The notes: generated by a model from the letters alone, not told the origin. Positions 16,465 to 25,159 are shown, counted from the first letter of the stretch. The stretch: 64,000 nt of DNA from Microbacterium sp. BK668 (GCF_004362195.1 NZ_SNWG01000001.1:930001-994000); one strand, 5' to 3'. Numbers and translations: made by a program.

Positions 16465-17111
16465 TGGTCGCGGATGACTCCCTGCTCACTCGGGAGGGAA
16501 TCGTCAGGATGCTGCGCGAGGCCGGGGTCGATGTCGTCGGACAGGCCGCTGACGCCGTCGCGTTGACGCCTCTCGTGGAAGACGTGAAGCCGGAGGTCGC
16601 CGTCATCGACATCCGGATGCCGCCGAGCTTCACCGATGAGGGATTGCGTGCGGCCGCCGACCTGCGCGAGCGGAACCCGGCGCTCGGCATCCTCGTGCTC
16701 TCGCAGTATCTCGAGTCGTCGTACGCCATGCGGCTCATCGAGGACGTCCCCGAGCGGACCGGCTACCTGCTGAAGGACCGGCTCGCCGACATCGGCATGC
16801 TTGTCGACGCCCTGCGCCGCATCGACGAGGGCGAGACCGTCATCGACCCCACGATCGTGACGCGCCTGCTCGGCCGGCGCCGCGCCGCCGATCCGCTGGA
16901 CGCCCTCTCGGCGCGCGAGCGGGACGTTCTCGCCCTGGTCGCGGAAGGGCTGTCGAATAGTGCGATCGCCGCGCGTCTGCACATCGCCGACCGCACCGTC
17001 GAGACCCACGTCACAAGCATCTTCCTGAAGCTCGGCCTCGTCGACGAGCCGACCTCGCACCGGCGGGTGCTGGCGGTGCTCACCTTCCTTCGGGCGCCCG
17101 GGGTCAGCTGA
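16455..17111 (+). CDS. NarL/LuxR-family response regulator
   Basis: This 218-residue regulator has an intact receiver domain: acidic pair Asp7-Asp8 in VVADDSLLTREG, phospho-acceptor Asp52 in VIDIRMPP, and the conserved Lys in YLLKDRLADIG. It is followed by a LuxR-type helix-turn-helix (LSARERDVLALVAEGLSNSA, then IADRTVETHVTSIFLKLGL). The start is GTG 16455, ten bases inside the preceding kinase gene, with AGGTGG upstream. It is the output of the paired kinase-like proteins before it. It converges on, and overlaps by 8 bp, the ABC permease gene on the other strand. Confidence 0.88.
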   Translation: MRVVVADDSLLTREGIVRMLREAGVDVVGQAADAVALTPLVEDVKPEVAVIDIRMPPSFTDEGLRAAADLRERNPALGILVLSQYLESSYAMRLIEDVPERTGYLLKDRLADIGMLVDALRRIDEGETVIDPTIVTRLLGRRRAADPLDALSARERDVLALVAEGLSNSAIAARLHIADRTVETHVTSIFLKLGLVDEPTSHRRVLAVLTFLRAPGVS

Positions 17112-17931
17112 CGTCGCGGCGCCAGCTCGTCAGATACCCGACCGCGACGAGCACGGCCGCGTACCCGAGCAGCACGAGCCCTCCGGCCCACCACTCGAGT
17201 CCCTCGGTCGCGGCGCCGGTCTGAGGCATGCTGACGGAGAAGACGCTCGCGCCGACGAGGGCATCGCTCGCCGCGCCGGGCAGATACTGCGTCACGTCGT
17301 CCAGCCCGTCGACGAAGGAGGCCGCCGCTCGCGCGACCGGCTCCAGGAACTGGGTGAAGACGAGCACGCCCACGATGGCGCCGACCTGATTGCGCACGAG
17401 CGCGCCGATCCCGATGCCGATGAACACCCAAAGGACGTAGGCCAGCAGCATCCGCCCCAGCATCGCCCAGGTCTCGGACGACGCGAAGCCGGTCTCGACT
17501 CCGTACCCCGCGAGGAACGCCGCCGACGGGACGACCGCCGCCACGACCCCCACGACGCCGTACAGCAGTCCGAGGAGGACGCCGACGACGAGCTTCGCCC
17601 ACAGGACCGTTCCGCGCCGCGGGGTCGCCAGGAAGGTCGGAGTGAGGGTCTTGTGCCGGAACTCGCTCGTGACCATGAGCGTGCCGATCAGGAGCGGGAA
17701 GACGTAGCCGACCGAGGTCGCGGTGCTGTAGAGGACCGGCGGCAGGCTCTCCTCCGGGATCTGCGGAGCGCCGGCCCCTCCGATGGCGCCGGTCGCCGAC
17801 GCCGAGAACACGAACCCGAGCACGGCCGCCGTGAATCCGACATAGGCGAGCAGCACGATCGCGAGGATCCACCACATCGCCGTGGTGAACTGCTTGGTGG
17901 TCTCGGAGCGCGTCGTCGTGGCGAGGGTCAT
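17104..17931 (-). CDS. ABC-2 type transporter permease
   Basis: This 275-residue protein has six predicted transmembrane helices. It contains the ABC-2 permease pattern (LIGTLMVTSEFRHKTLTPTF before helix 3, then helices VVGVLLGLLYGVVGVVAAVV and MLLAYVLWVFIGIGIGALVR). It forms an exporter with the ATPase encoded immediately upstream (4-bp overlap at 17928-17931). The C-terminal segment LEWWAGGLVLLGYAAVLVAV is the last helix. The substrate is unknown. The 3' end overlaps the convergent response-regulator gene. Confidence 0.85.
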   Translation of the reverse strand: MTLATTTRSETTKQFTTAMWWILAIVLLAYVGFTAAVLGFVFSASATGAIGGAGAPQIPEESLPPVLYSTATSVGYVFPLLIGTLMVTSEFRHKTLTPTFLATPRRGTVLWAKLVVGVLLGLLYGVVGVVAAVVPSAAFLAGYGVETGFASSETWAMLGRMLLAYVLWVFIGIGIGALVRNQVGAIVGVLVFTQFLEPVARAAASFVDGLDDVTQYLPGAASDALVGASVFSVSMPQTGAATEGLEWWAGGLVLLGYAAVLVAVGYLTSWRRDVS

Positions 17932-19865
17932 CGGGGCTCGTCTCCTTCACTCTGCTCGTGGTGCCACTCGTCGCGCCGCTCGTCCTCGTCTTGGGCCGGC
18001 CGGTCAGCCGGCTCCTCCGGCTCCGAGTCTGCCTCGACCGCCTCCTCAGCCGTCAGCGGCTCCGGCTGGGCGTGCCAGTCGGGTGGCGGGGCGCCGAGCT
18101 CGTCGGGCTCGGGCGTCTCCAGCTCAGTGACGAACGGTCCGTCCTGTGCAGCTTCGGCAGATGCCGCGCTCGCGGTGTGCTCGTCGAACGCGGCGAAGAA
18201 GCGGTCGGCCTCGCGGTCCGCGTCGGTCTTCACATACCGCTCCCACGGCCGGTCGGAGGACTCCGGCGCGGGCTCCTCGGCCTCCGTCCCGGTCTCCCGC
18301 GCCGAGTCCTCGCCATCCGCCTCGACCGGTGCGACCGACGCCCACTCGGCGGAGGCCGTGTCTCCAAGCTCGGCTTCGTGCTCATCCGGCTCCGCCTCGG
18401 CGGGCTCCGCGGGCTCGGCCTCCCGCTCGTCGGCCGGTGCGACCGAGTCCCACTCCTCGGTCGCGGTGGCCGGCTCTGCGCGCAGAGTCTCGTCCGGCCC
18501 GGCATCGGCGGCGGCCTCGTCGTCGTCGACGGTGAAGATCTCCTCGGTGACTCCGCGGTCGGCAGCCGCGTCCGGCTGCTCGACTGCCTCGTCGCGGACC
18601 TCTTCGCGCGCGGGCTCGCCCGCACGCACGGCGTCGCCGGAAGCCGTGGCCGGGATGATGTCGATCACGCCGGTGCTCGCCACGGCGAACCCGGCGGGCG
18701 CGGCGGCATCGGCATCCGCTGCGGTCCCACCATCCTCCGTGACGGCCGCGGGCCCTCGGCCGGCGGCCTCCGCCTCCACGACAGGGGAGAGGTCGTCCGC
18801 GGCGTGCGTCTCGGCGACCAGGGGGAGGTCGTCCCCGGCGTGCGTCTCGGCGATGTCGGCGGGGTGGTCCGTCGCCGGCGCCGGGGACGTGACCGGCACG
18901 CCGGCGACGGCTGCCGCGGCGCGTGGACCGTCGGCGGGCGTGTGCGACCACCCGCCCGCGCTGGAGTGGACGCGCGTCCCGTTGACCAGGTCGAGGAACA
19001 CCTCCTCGAGGGCGGGTCCGCGACGGTGCAGAGATGTCAGCGCGATGCCGGCATCGGCGGCCAGCTGTCCGACGTCGGCGGGGTCGAGGCCGCGTACCGT
19101 GAGGCCCGAGCGCAGCACCTCGACCTCGACGTGCGCGTCGCGCAGCGCGGCCGTCAGCGCCGCACGGTCGCGGGAGTCGACGACGGTCGCCGACTCGGAC
19201 GGGTCCGACAGCTCGTCCAGGCCGCCCTCGAACACCAGCCGACCGCCCGCGATGATGAGGAGCGCATCGACGGTCTGCTGGACCTCGGCGAGGAGGTGCG
19301 ACGAGACGAGCACCGTCCGGCCCTGGCGTGCGAGTTCGCGCAGCAGGCCGCGCATCCACCTGATCCCCTCGGGATCGAGGCCGTTGGCCGGCTCGTCGAG
19401 CACGAGCACACCCGGATCGCCGACCAGGGCGTACGCGAGGCCGAGCCGCTGGCGCATGCCCAGCGAGTAGCCCCCCACCTTGCGCCCGGCGACGTCGCCC
19501 AGACCGACGAGCCCGAGGGCCTCGTCGATGCGCGCCTGCGGAAGGCCCGCCGCCTGCGCGTACACCTTGAGGTGGTTCGCCGCGGTGCGACCGGGGTGGA
19601 AGCTGGATGCCTCGAGCACGGCGCCCACCGACTGCAGCGGATTCCTCAGCTTCGCGTAGGGCACGCCCCCGATCGTCGCCGACCCCTCGGTCGCGCGTAC
19701 GAGGCCGAGGAGGATGCGCAGCGTCGTCGTCTTGCCGGCTCCGTTCGGGCCGAGGAACCCGGTGACCCGCCCGGGCTCGACACGTGCCGTGAATCCGTCG
19801 ACGGCGGTGACGGCGCCGAAGCGCTTCGTGACCGCGGAGAATTCCAGCACCTGTCCCTCGGGCAT
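17928..19865 (-). CDS. ABC transporter ATP-binding protein with a long acidic C-terminal extension
   Basis: The first 305 or so of 645 residues form a standard ABC-2 exporter ATPase: Walker A GPNGAGKTTT, signature YSLGMRQRLGLAYALVG, Walker B VLVLDEPANGLDPEG and H-loop VSSHLLAEV. After residue about 310 comes an Ala/Glu/Asp/Pro-rich, probably disordered tail of about 340 residues with internal repetition (AETHAGDDLPLV, then AETHAADDLSPVV) and no recognised domain. Typical family length is 300-320, so the tail doubles the protein. It is in frame with high third-position GC and ends exactly at the overlap with the permease start. The start ATG 19865 has GAGAGG upstream. Confidence 0.85.
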   Translation of the reverse strand: MPEGQVLEFSAVTKRFGAVTAVDGFTARVEPGRVTGFLGPNGAGKTTTLRILLGLVRATEGSATIGGVPYAKLRNPLQSVGAVLEASSFHPGRTAANHLKVYAQAAGLPQARIDEALGLVGLGDVAGRKVGGYSLGMRQRLGLAYALVGDPGVLVLDEPANGLDPEGIRWMRGLLRELARQGRTVLVSSHLLAEVQQTVDALLIIAGGRLVFEGGLDELSDPSESATVVDSRDRAALTAALRDAHVEVEVLRSGLTVRGLDPADVGQLAADAGIALTSLHRRGPALEEVFLDLVNGTRVHSSAGGWSHTPADGPRAAAAVAGVPVTSPAPATDHPADIAETHAGDDLPLVAETHAADDLSPVVEAEAAGRGPAAVTEDGGTAADADAAAPAGFAVASTGVIDIIPATASGDAVRAGEPAREEVRDEAVEQPDAAADRGVTEEIFTVDDDEAAADAGPDETLRAEPATATEEWDSVAPADEREAEPAEPAEAEPDEHEAELGDTASAEWASVAPVEADGEDSARETGTEAEEPAPESSDRPWERYVKTDADREADRFFAAFDEHTASAASAEAAQDGPFVTELETPEPDELGAPPPDWHAQPEPLTAEEAVEADSEPEEPADRPAQDEDERRDEWHHEQSEGDEPR

Positions 19866-19997
19866 GCGAGAACCCTCTCGTCGTCGGAAGCCGTTCTCCC
19901 TATCTTTGCGGAAAGTCCCCCGTGGCGCGAAGGTACGGCGGGACCCCCGGCGGGGCGGTGCGACCGCTTCCTTCCGAGGATTCCGGGGAACGGTAAC

Positions 19998-21077
19998 GTG
20001 TCCGGAGTGAGCGAACCGGTGGGCGGCCCCGAAGACAACGTGCTCGTGCACACGAACGGATCGCTCGCCCGGCTGACGCTCAACCGGCCGCGCGCGATCA
20101 ATGCGCTCGACCTCGACATGATCCGGGCCGCCTCCGCCGCGCTGGACGCGTGGGAGCACGACCGCGACGTCGACATCGTGCTGCTCGACGGAGCGGGGGA
20201 GCGCGGCCTCTGTGCGGGCGGAGACGTCCGCGGACTGTACGAGCGCACGGTCGCGGGGGATGCCGCGTCATCCGCCGTCTTCTTCCGCGAGGAGTACGCG
20301 CTCAACGCCCGCATCGCGGAGTACCCCAAGCCCTTCGTCGCGTTCGCCGACGGCATCACGATGGGCGGCGGGATCGGCCTCGCCGGCCACGCCGCGTTCC
20401 GGGTGGTCACCGAGCGGTCTCAGCTGGCCATGCCCGAGACGCGGATCGGCTTCACCCCCGACGTCGGCGGCTCGTGGCTGCTCGCCCGGGCGCCGGGGCG
20501 GCTCGGCGAGTACCTGGGGCTGACCGGACGGACGATGGATGCCTCGGACGCCATCTACGCGGGGTTCGCCGACCACTTCGTGCCGTCCGAGAGTCTCGAC
20601 GGCCTGCGGGACGCACTGCAGACGCGGGCCGACCCGTCCGGACCCGCCGAACTCGTCCTCCTCTTCGATGAGACCCCGGACCCGCCGAGCCTGCGCGCCG
20701 CCCGGGGCTGGATCGACGACGCCTTCGCCGCGGACTCCGTGCCGGAGATCATCGACCGCCTGCGCGCCCGGCCGGAGGAGGAGCCGAGCGCGACGGCGGG
20801 GCTCCTCGAGCAGCTCTCGCCGACGGGTCTGGCGGTTACCCTCGCGGCCATCCGCCGGGCCCGGGAGCTGCCGGGCCTGCGGGCCGCCCTCGCGCAGGAG
20901 TACGGCCTGGTCATGTGGTTCGCGACGACGCAGCCCGACCTCGCGGAGGGCATCCGCGCGCAGGTCGTCGACAAGGACCGCTCGCCCCGATGGCAGCCCG
21001 CGACCCTGGCGGATCTTCCGGCGGATGCCGCGGCATCCGCCCTCTCGTTCACCCCCGCGGTTCCGCTCTGGGACTGA
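19998..21077 (+). CDS. 3-hydroxyisobutyryl-CoA hydrolase (enoyl-CoA hydratase/isomerase family)
   Basis: This 359-residue crotonase-fold enzyme is of the length usual for HIBCH, longer than simple enoyl-CoA hydratases. Visible motifs are the oxyanion-hole segments GLCAGGDVRGLYE and GITMGGGIGLAGHAAFRV, and the catalytic-glutamate region MPETRIGFTPDVGGSWLLAR. HIBCH hydrolyses 3-hydroxyisobutyryl-CoA in valine breakdown. The start is GTG 19998 with GGGGAA seven bases upstream; GTG 20007 is possible. It is the first gene of a plus-strand run with tight spacing to the next gene (4 bp). Confidence 0.85.
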   Translation: MSGVSEPVGGPEDNVLVHTNGSLARLTLNRPRAINALDLDMIRAASAALDAWEHDRDVDIVLLDGAGERGLCAGGDVRGLYERTVAGDAASSAVFFREEYALNARIAEYPKPFVAFADGITMGGGIGLAGHAAFRVVTERSQLAMPETRIGFTPDVGGSWLLARAPGRLGEYLGLTGRTMDASDAIYAGFADHFVPSESLDGLRDALQTRADPSGPAELVLLFDETPDPPSLRAARGWIDDAFAADSVPEIIDRLRARPEEEPSATAGLLEQLSPTGLAVTLAAIRRARELPGLRAALAQEYGLVMWFATTQPDLAEGIRAQVVDKDRSPRWQPATLADLPADAAASALSFTPAVPLWD

Positions 21078-21081
21078 CGCG

Positions 21082-21957
21082 ATGGCACGCGAGTCGGGAC
21101 CCCGGGACGGATCGGACCGCCGTGCGCGCAGCTGGTCGCTCGGGATCGCGCTGGACTGGTTCTTCTTCGTCTTCGCCGGACTCGCCGCCATCTGGCTCGC
21201 CTACCTCAGCCTCACCGAAACCTTCAGCACGGGCTGGTGGGGCATCCTTCTCGCCGTCGTCTTCTGGGGGCTGCTGGCGTACCTGGTGCTTCCCCGCCTC
21301 CACCGCATCCTCACGACGATCTACGTGCCGGACTACTTCATCGGCCGCACGCGGACGAGCGACGGTCTGCTCGGCGACCCGGTCAACCTGGCGCTGATGG
21401 GCACGGGCGAGCAGATCGAGGCGGCGATGTCGGCGGCAGGCTGGACCAAGGCCGACCCCATCACGCTGACCTCGACCTGGCGGATCATCGCGTCGACGCT
21501 CGCGGGCCGCAGCTACCCCGAGGCGCCGGTGAGCCCGCTCTTCCTGTTCGGACGGCAGCAGGACTTCGCCTACCAGCAGGACGTCGACGACAGCCCGGCG
21601 CAGCGGCACCACGTGCGGTTCTGGCAGTGCCCGGACGGCTGGCTCCTCCCCGGCGGACGACGCGTGGACTGGCTGGCCGCCGGCACGTTCGACCGGCGCG
21701 TAGGCCTGTCGCTCTTCACGCTGCAGGTCACCCACAAGATCGACGCCGAGACCGACATCGAGCGCGACCACATCATCGCGACCTTGACGCTCGCCGACCC
21801 GCGCATCGACGTGCGGATCATCGAGGACTTCTCGACCGGCTACCACGCGCGGAACGGGGGCGGCGACTCGATCTCCACCGACGGCGACCTGCCGATCGTC
21901 GACGTGCGCGACGTCACGGTGCCCGCCGGGGACGGCGACGAGGCGGCGGCCCTGTGA
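21082..21957 (+). CDS. LssY C-terminal domain membrane protein
   Basis: This 291-residue protein has two N-terminal transmembrane helices (LGIALDWFFFVFAGLAAIWL and WGILLAVVFWGLLAYLVLPR) followed by an LssY-C domain: DPVNLALMGTGEQIEAAM, AGWTKADPITL, YPEAPVSPLFLFGRQQDFAY and QRHHVRFWQC. LssY-C proteins are membrane-associated and biochemically uncharacterised, and are often fused to PAP2 phosphatases in other phyla. Here no PAP2 domain is attached. It starts four bases after the hydrolase stop and ends overlapping the next gene by 4 bp. Confidence 0.8.
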   Translation: MARESGPRDGSDRRARSWSLGIALDWFFFVFAGLAAIWLAYLSLTETFSTGWWGILLAVVFWGLLAYLVLPRLHRILTTIYVPDYFIGRTRTSDGLLGDPVNLALMGTGEQIEAAMSAAGWTKADPITLTSTWRIIASTLAGRSYPEAPVSPLFLFGRQQDFAYQQDVDDSPAQRHHVRFWQCPDGWLLPGGRRVDWLAAGTFDRRVGLSLFTLQVTHKIDAETDIERDHIIATLTLADPRIDVRIIEDFSTGYHARNGGGDSISTDGDLPIVDVRDVTVPAGDGDEAAAL

Positions 21958-22463
21958 CGAGCCCCGCGAAGCGCCCGTCCTACGAGCCCGCCCGGCGGCT
22001 GCTGAAGCCGACGGGCTACGACCCCGACATGAAGCGCCCCGTGACGACGGTCGCGGGTGCCGTGCTGGTGTTCCTGCGCGCGGTGGTGGGGCTGCTCTTC
22101 CTCGCCGAGCTCGGACTCAACTGGAACCTCGTCGCCACCCAGAGCGCGATCGCGATCGACGGGCTGACCGATGCCGAGGCGATCGGGTTCGGGCTCACGG
22201 TCATCCTCGTCGCGGCGGCGGTGGTCATCCTCGCCGACGTGGCCTTCGCGATCCTCATCCTTCGCGGGCACAACTGGGCCCGTGTCGTCGTCATGTTCGT
22301 GGCCGTCCTGTCGATCTCCGTCGCATTCATCTCGTGGTGGCTGGAAGACCTGGAAATCACCCTCAAGACGAGCCTGCTCTCGACGGCGCTCGATACGCTG
22401 ATCCTCCTCGCGCTGTCCAGCCGGAGCGCGGCCGCCTACGCTCGGCGCAACGAGCGGCGCTGA
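21954..22463 (+). CDS. Four-helix membrane protein, unknown function
   Basis: The 169 residues start with GTG 21954 in a GTGA overlap with the LssY gene. After a basic N-terminal segment (about 25 residues) come four hydrophobic helices (VAGAVLVFLRAVVGLLFLAE, GFGLTVILVAAAVVILADVA, RVVVMFVAVLSISVAFISWW and TALDTLILLALSSRSAAAYA). No motif suggests transport or catalysis. ATG 22029 is an alternative start that would shorten the leader. The coupling suggests it works with the LssY-domain protein. Confidence 0.65.
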   Translation: MTSPAKRPSYEPARRLLKPTGYDPDMKRPVTTVAGAVLVFLRAVVGLLFLAELGLNWNLVATQSAIAIDGLTDAEAIGFGLTVILVAAAVVILADVAFAILILRGHNWARVVVMFVAVLSISVAFISWWLEDLEITLKTSLLSTALDTLILLALSSRSAAAYARRNERR

Positions 22464-22474
22464 GAGGATCCCGC

Positions 22475-23404
22475 ATGTTCGATTCCCCCCTGTCCGCTTC
22501 GGCGTATCAGGTGCTGGGCGTCGAGCCGACGGTCGACGAGGAACAGCTGCGCAGGGCCTACCGGCTGCGGCTGCGTCAGACCCACCCCGACACGGGGGGC
22601 GAGGCATCCGTCTTCATCCAGGTGCAGCGCGCGTGGGAGCTCGTCGGCACGCCCGACGCCCGGGCGGCCTACGACCGCGGACACGGATTCGGCGCGCAGA
22701 AGGGGCCCTCGTTCAGTCCGGATGCCCCGGCGTGGCGCCCTCCCTCTCGGCCCGCCGACACCCGGCCCCGCGCACGGTCCTACGGCCAGCCCGGCGGCTG
22801 GCGCCGCGAGCGGTATCTCGACCTCATGCGGGAGTGGGTCGGTCGCGGAGTCGAGCTGCCCGATCCGTACGACCCGGCGCTCGTGCGGTCGGCGCCGCGC
22901 CTGCTGCGCCGCCTCCTCGCCGACGCGCTCGCCGAGGAGGCGACCGCGCGGGTCGTCGCCGACCTCGGCATGGGGTACACCGTCTGGCACGACGTCGCGG
23001 CGGGCCGGGCGTCGGATGAGAAGCTCGACCACGTCGTGCTCGGACCGAGCGGGCTCTACGGCATCCTCTCGGAGGACTTCGGAGGACCCGTGCGGGTGCG
23101 TCGCGGCGAGCTCGCGGGCGACGGCATCGAGGGTGCGCCGGTCGCCACGCTCGTGGCGCACGTGCGCGCCGTCGCGCGCGCGGCGCGCGTGAAGTTCAGC
23201 GGAGCGATCGTCGTGCTGCCCGACGAAGACCTCGAGCAGCCGATCGAGGAGATCGGCAGGGTGCGCGGCGTGCCGGTCGCGGTGGTGTCGCGCAGCGCGC
23301 TGTCGACCATCCTCCGCCGGGGGGTGACGGGCGCCCGCGAGATCGGCGGGAACGAAGTGTTCGACGTGCGCACCCGGCTGCAGCACGCCGTCCGCCACGT
23401 CTAG
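22475..23404 (+). CDS. J-domain-containing protein
   Basis: Residues 1-70 of this 309-residue protein are a DnaJ J-domain: AYQVLGVEPTVDEEQLRRAY, then QTHPDTGGEASVFIQVQRAW. The HPD tripeptide needed to stimulate Hsp70/DnaK ATPase is intact. No zinc-finger or C-terminal DnaJ domain follows. Instead there is a Pro-rich linker and, from about residue 165, a region resembling a NERD-like nuclease fold (EKLDHVVLGPSGLYGILSED, then FSGAIVVLPDEDLEQPIEEI). It is therefore a dedicated co-chaperone or a fusion, not DnaJ itself. ATG 22475 is preceded by GAGAGGA. Confidence 0.8.
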   Translation: MFDSPLSASAYQVLGVEPTVDEEQLRRAYRLRLRQTHPDTGGEASVFIQVQRAWELVGTPDARAAYDRGHGFGAQKGPSFSPDAPAWRPPSRPADTRPRARSYGQPGGWRRERYLDLMREWVGRGVELPDPYDPALVRSAPRLLRRLLADALAEEATARVVADLGMGYTVWHDVAAGRASDEKLDHVVLGPSGLYGILSEDFGGPVRVRRGELAGDGIEGAPVATLVAHVRAVARAARVKFSGAIVVLPDEDLEQPIEEIGRVRGVPVAVVSRSALSTILRRGVTGAREIGGNEVFDVRTRLQHAVRHV

Positions 23405-23424
23405 GCGCTTCTCGCGGGTCCGGG

Positions 23425-23512
23425 GCGTCTCGTCGCGCTTCGCTCGCTCGTCGACCGGGAGCGGCACATCCCGGTCGTGGCGCGAGGGAGCGCTGCGACC
23501 GAGACGGAACGC
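23425..23512. repeat. Repeat family B, inverted pair
   Basis: Two copies of a dispersed 35-43 bp element face each other: 23425-23459 (GCGTCTCGTCGCGCTTCGCT... ending GACCGGG) and 23470-23512 (CCCGGTCGTGG... ending GAGACGGAACGC). They lie between two convergent genes and can fold into a long stem, so they may act as a bidirectional terminator. Related single copies lie at 32678, 43600, 45369 and 61330. Confidence 0.65.
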
Positions 23513-23538
23513 GCCGAGCCGGCGATGGACCGCGAGCC

Positions 23539-25020
23539 TCAGCCGGCGAGACCGAACAGCTCGAGCGGGTGGGTGAGCCGCCACCACGCCGACGGCGGCT
23601 CGATGTCGCCGTCCAGCGAGACCTCGACCGTCGCGGTGTTGAGCGGTCCCGTCACGCTCAGCGAGCCCACGACGTCGCCCGCGTCGCGGAGATCGCCGAG
23701 CTCGAGATCCGTCGTCGTGGTTCCCGCCGCGCCGTTCCACAGCACCACGGAGGCATCGGCATCCGTCACGACATCCGCGCGGTCTCCCCATGCTGTGTCC
23801 ACGGTTCCGACCGTGGTGCCGACCGGCACCGACGGCTCGACCTGCAGCTCGCTCTCCAGCTGCGCGAACAGCGCGCGCGTGGCCTCGACGCGACGCGGGT
23901 CGTCGGGCTGGCCGAGCACCGACGCGTACAGGCGCACCGGGGTGTCGCCGACGGTGATGTTCTTCGCGGCGAGGAGGTTGAAGTCGTCCAGCGACCCGGT
24001 CTTGACGCCGATGACGCCCGGGTCGGCCAGCAGTCCGTTGGTGTTGGTCACGCGGCCGGCGCCGGGGAGGTCGACTTCGCGCTTGGCGACGATCTCGGCG
24101 ATCACCGGGTTCGCGAGGGCCTTCTGCGCCAGCGGGATGAGCGCAGCGGCGCTCGCGGTGTTGCGCCTGTCGAAGCCCGTCGGCTCGGCGATCGTGATGC
24201 CCGGCACCCCGTGCGCCTCGAGCCAGTCGTCGGCGGCGCGGGCGAAGACGGCGTCGTTCGGCCAGAGGTTGCTCGCCAGGCGGTCGGCGTAGTTGTTCGC
24301 CGAGCCGATGAGCATGCCCTCGAGCAGCTGGTACTCCGTGAGCGTCCCGCCGGCCGGCACGTCGAGCGCGGACTCCCCGCGGCTGCGATAGCCCCAGTAC
24401 GCCGACCGGTCGTTGGAGGTGAAGCGGTACTCCGGGCCCTGCTCGCCGAGGGCGAGCGGCATCTCCTCCAGCACGAGCAGAGCCGTCACGACCTTCGTGA
24501 TGCTCGCGATCGGGGCGGCATCCTGGGTCGAGGCGACGGTCCCGTCGAAGCCCTGCACGGCGACGGCGCCGGATCCCTCGACGGGCCAGGCCGGCGTCGT
24601 GACGGCGGAGGGGACCGCCTGCACGGCGACGGCTTCGATGGTCGGGGTGACGGCAGTGAGGGGCCAGAGCAGCGTCGTCGCGGCGTAGCCGGCGAAGAGG
24701 AAGACGATGATCGCGAACGGCACGAGGACGCCGGCCCTCCAGGGCGAGCGTCGCAGCGCCTTGGCGAGGAGATCCGGGCCCAGGACGGCGGCCGTTCCGC
24801 CGGCCGCAGAGGTCTCCCGCGGTGAGAGGGCGGTCTGTGCGACGGATTCCTCGTCCACCCACGAGAACGCGACCTTCGCGGCCGCCGGCGTCGGGCTGAG
24901 CCGGGCGTCCGACGGGTCGACCGGCTGTTCCGGAGAAGGTGCCGGCTCGCCGAGCACGACACCGCCGGTGTCGGCGCGCACGGCGCGCCGCGACGGCGGT
25001 CCGGTGTCGGCGAGAGTCAC
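23539..25020 (-). CDS. D-alanyl-D-alanine carboxypeptidase (low-molecular-weight PBP), membrane-anchored
   Basis: This 493-residue penicillin-binding protein has a cytosolic N-terminal region of about 93 residues, one transmembrane helix (AGVLVPFAIIVFLFAGYAAT) and an external peptidase S11 domain. The catalytic motifs are SITK (Ser173-Lys176), SANNYAD and KTGS (Lys340-Ser343). It trims the terminal D-Ala from peptidoglycan stem peptides. The cytosolic leader and N-terminal anchor differ from DacA-type proteins with a cleaved signal peptide. The start is GTG 25020, with no ribosome site but a TACCTT hexamer six bases upstream (25027-25032), which fits a leaderless transcript. Confidence 0.85.
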   Translation of the reverse strand: MTLADTGPPSRRAVRADTGGVVLGEPAPSPEQPVDPSDARLSPTPAAAKVAFSWVDEESVAQTALSPRETSAAGGTAAVLGPDLLAKALRRSPWRAGVLVPFAIIVFLFAGYAATTLLWPLTAVTPTIEAVAVQAVPSAVTTPAWPVEGSGAVAVQGFDGTVASTQDAAPIASITKVVTALLVLEEMPLALGEQGPEYRFTSNDRSAYWGYRSRGESALDVPAGGTLTEYQLLEGMLIGSANNYADRLASNLWPNDAVFARAADDWLEAHGVPGITIAEPTGFDRRNTASAAALIPLAQKALANPVIAEIVAKREVDLPGAGRVTNTNGLLADPGVIGVKTGSLDDFNLLAAKNITVGDTPVRLYASVLGQPDDPRRVEATRALFAQLESELQVEPSVPVGTTVGTVDTAWGDRADVVTDADASVVLWNGAAGTTTTDLELGDLRDAGDVVGSLSVTGPLNTATVEVSLDGDIEPPSAWWRLTHPLELFGLAG

Positions 25021-25050
25021 CCGCTAAAGGTACCTCGGCCGTCCGCGCGA

Positions 25051-25056
25051 TATAAT
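25051..25056 (+). promoter_or_regulatory. Perfect TATAAT -10 element of the thiamine ECF operon
   Basis: TATAAT at 25051-25056 stands out in a 70% GC background and precedes the TPP riboswitch by about 10 bases. No clear -35 hexamer is visible at 16-18 bases. The outward, minus-strand TACCTT for the carboxypeptidase lies 19-24 bases to its left, so the two promoters are back to back. Confidence 0.7.
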
Positions 25057-25063
25057 CAACGCC

Positions 25064-25155
25064 ACAACCACGGGAGTCCGGTGTGCCGGGCTGAGAGGGA
25101 GCGAACACGCTCCGACCGTCGAACCTGATCTGGATCATGCCAGCGCAGGGAGGAG
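25064..25155 (+). promoter_or_regulatory. TPP (thiamine pyrophosphate) riboswitch
   Basis: The stretch carries the diagnostic thi-box words in the right order: CGGGAGTCCGG near 25071, CTGAGAGGG at 25091, and near the 3' end ACCTGATCTGGATCATGCCA followed by GCGCAGGGA. It ends at the AGGGAGGAGAG ribosome site of the next gene (ATG 25160), so ligand binding probably hides the ribosome site and blocks translation. TPP riboswitches control thiamine synthesis and uptake genes, consistent with the ykoEDC transporter that follows. Confidence 0.93.
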
Positions 25156-25159
25156 AGAG

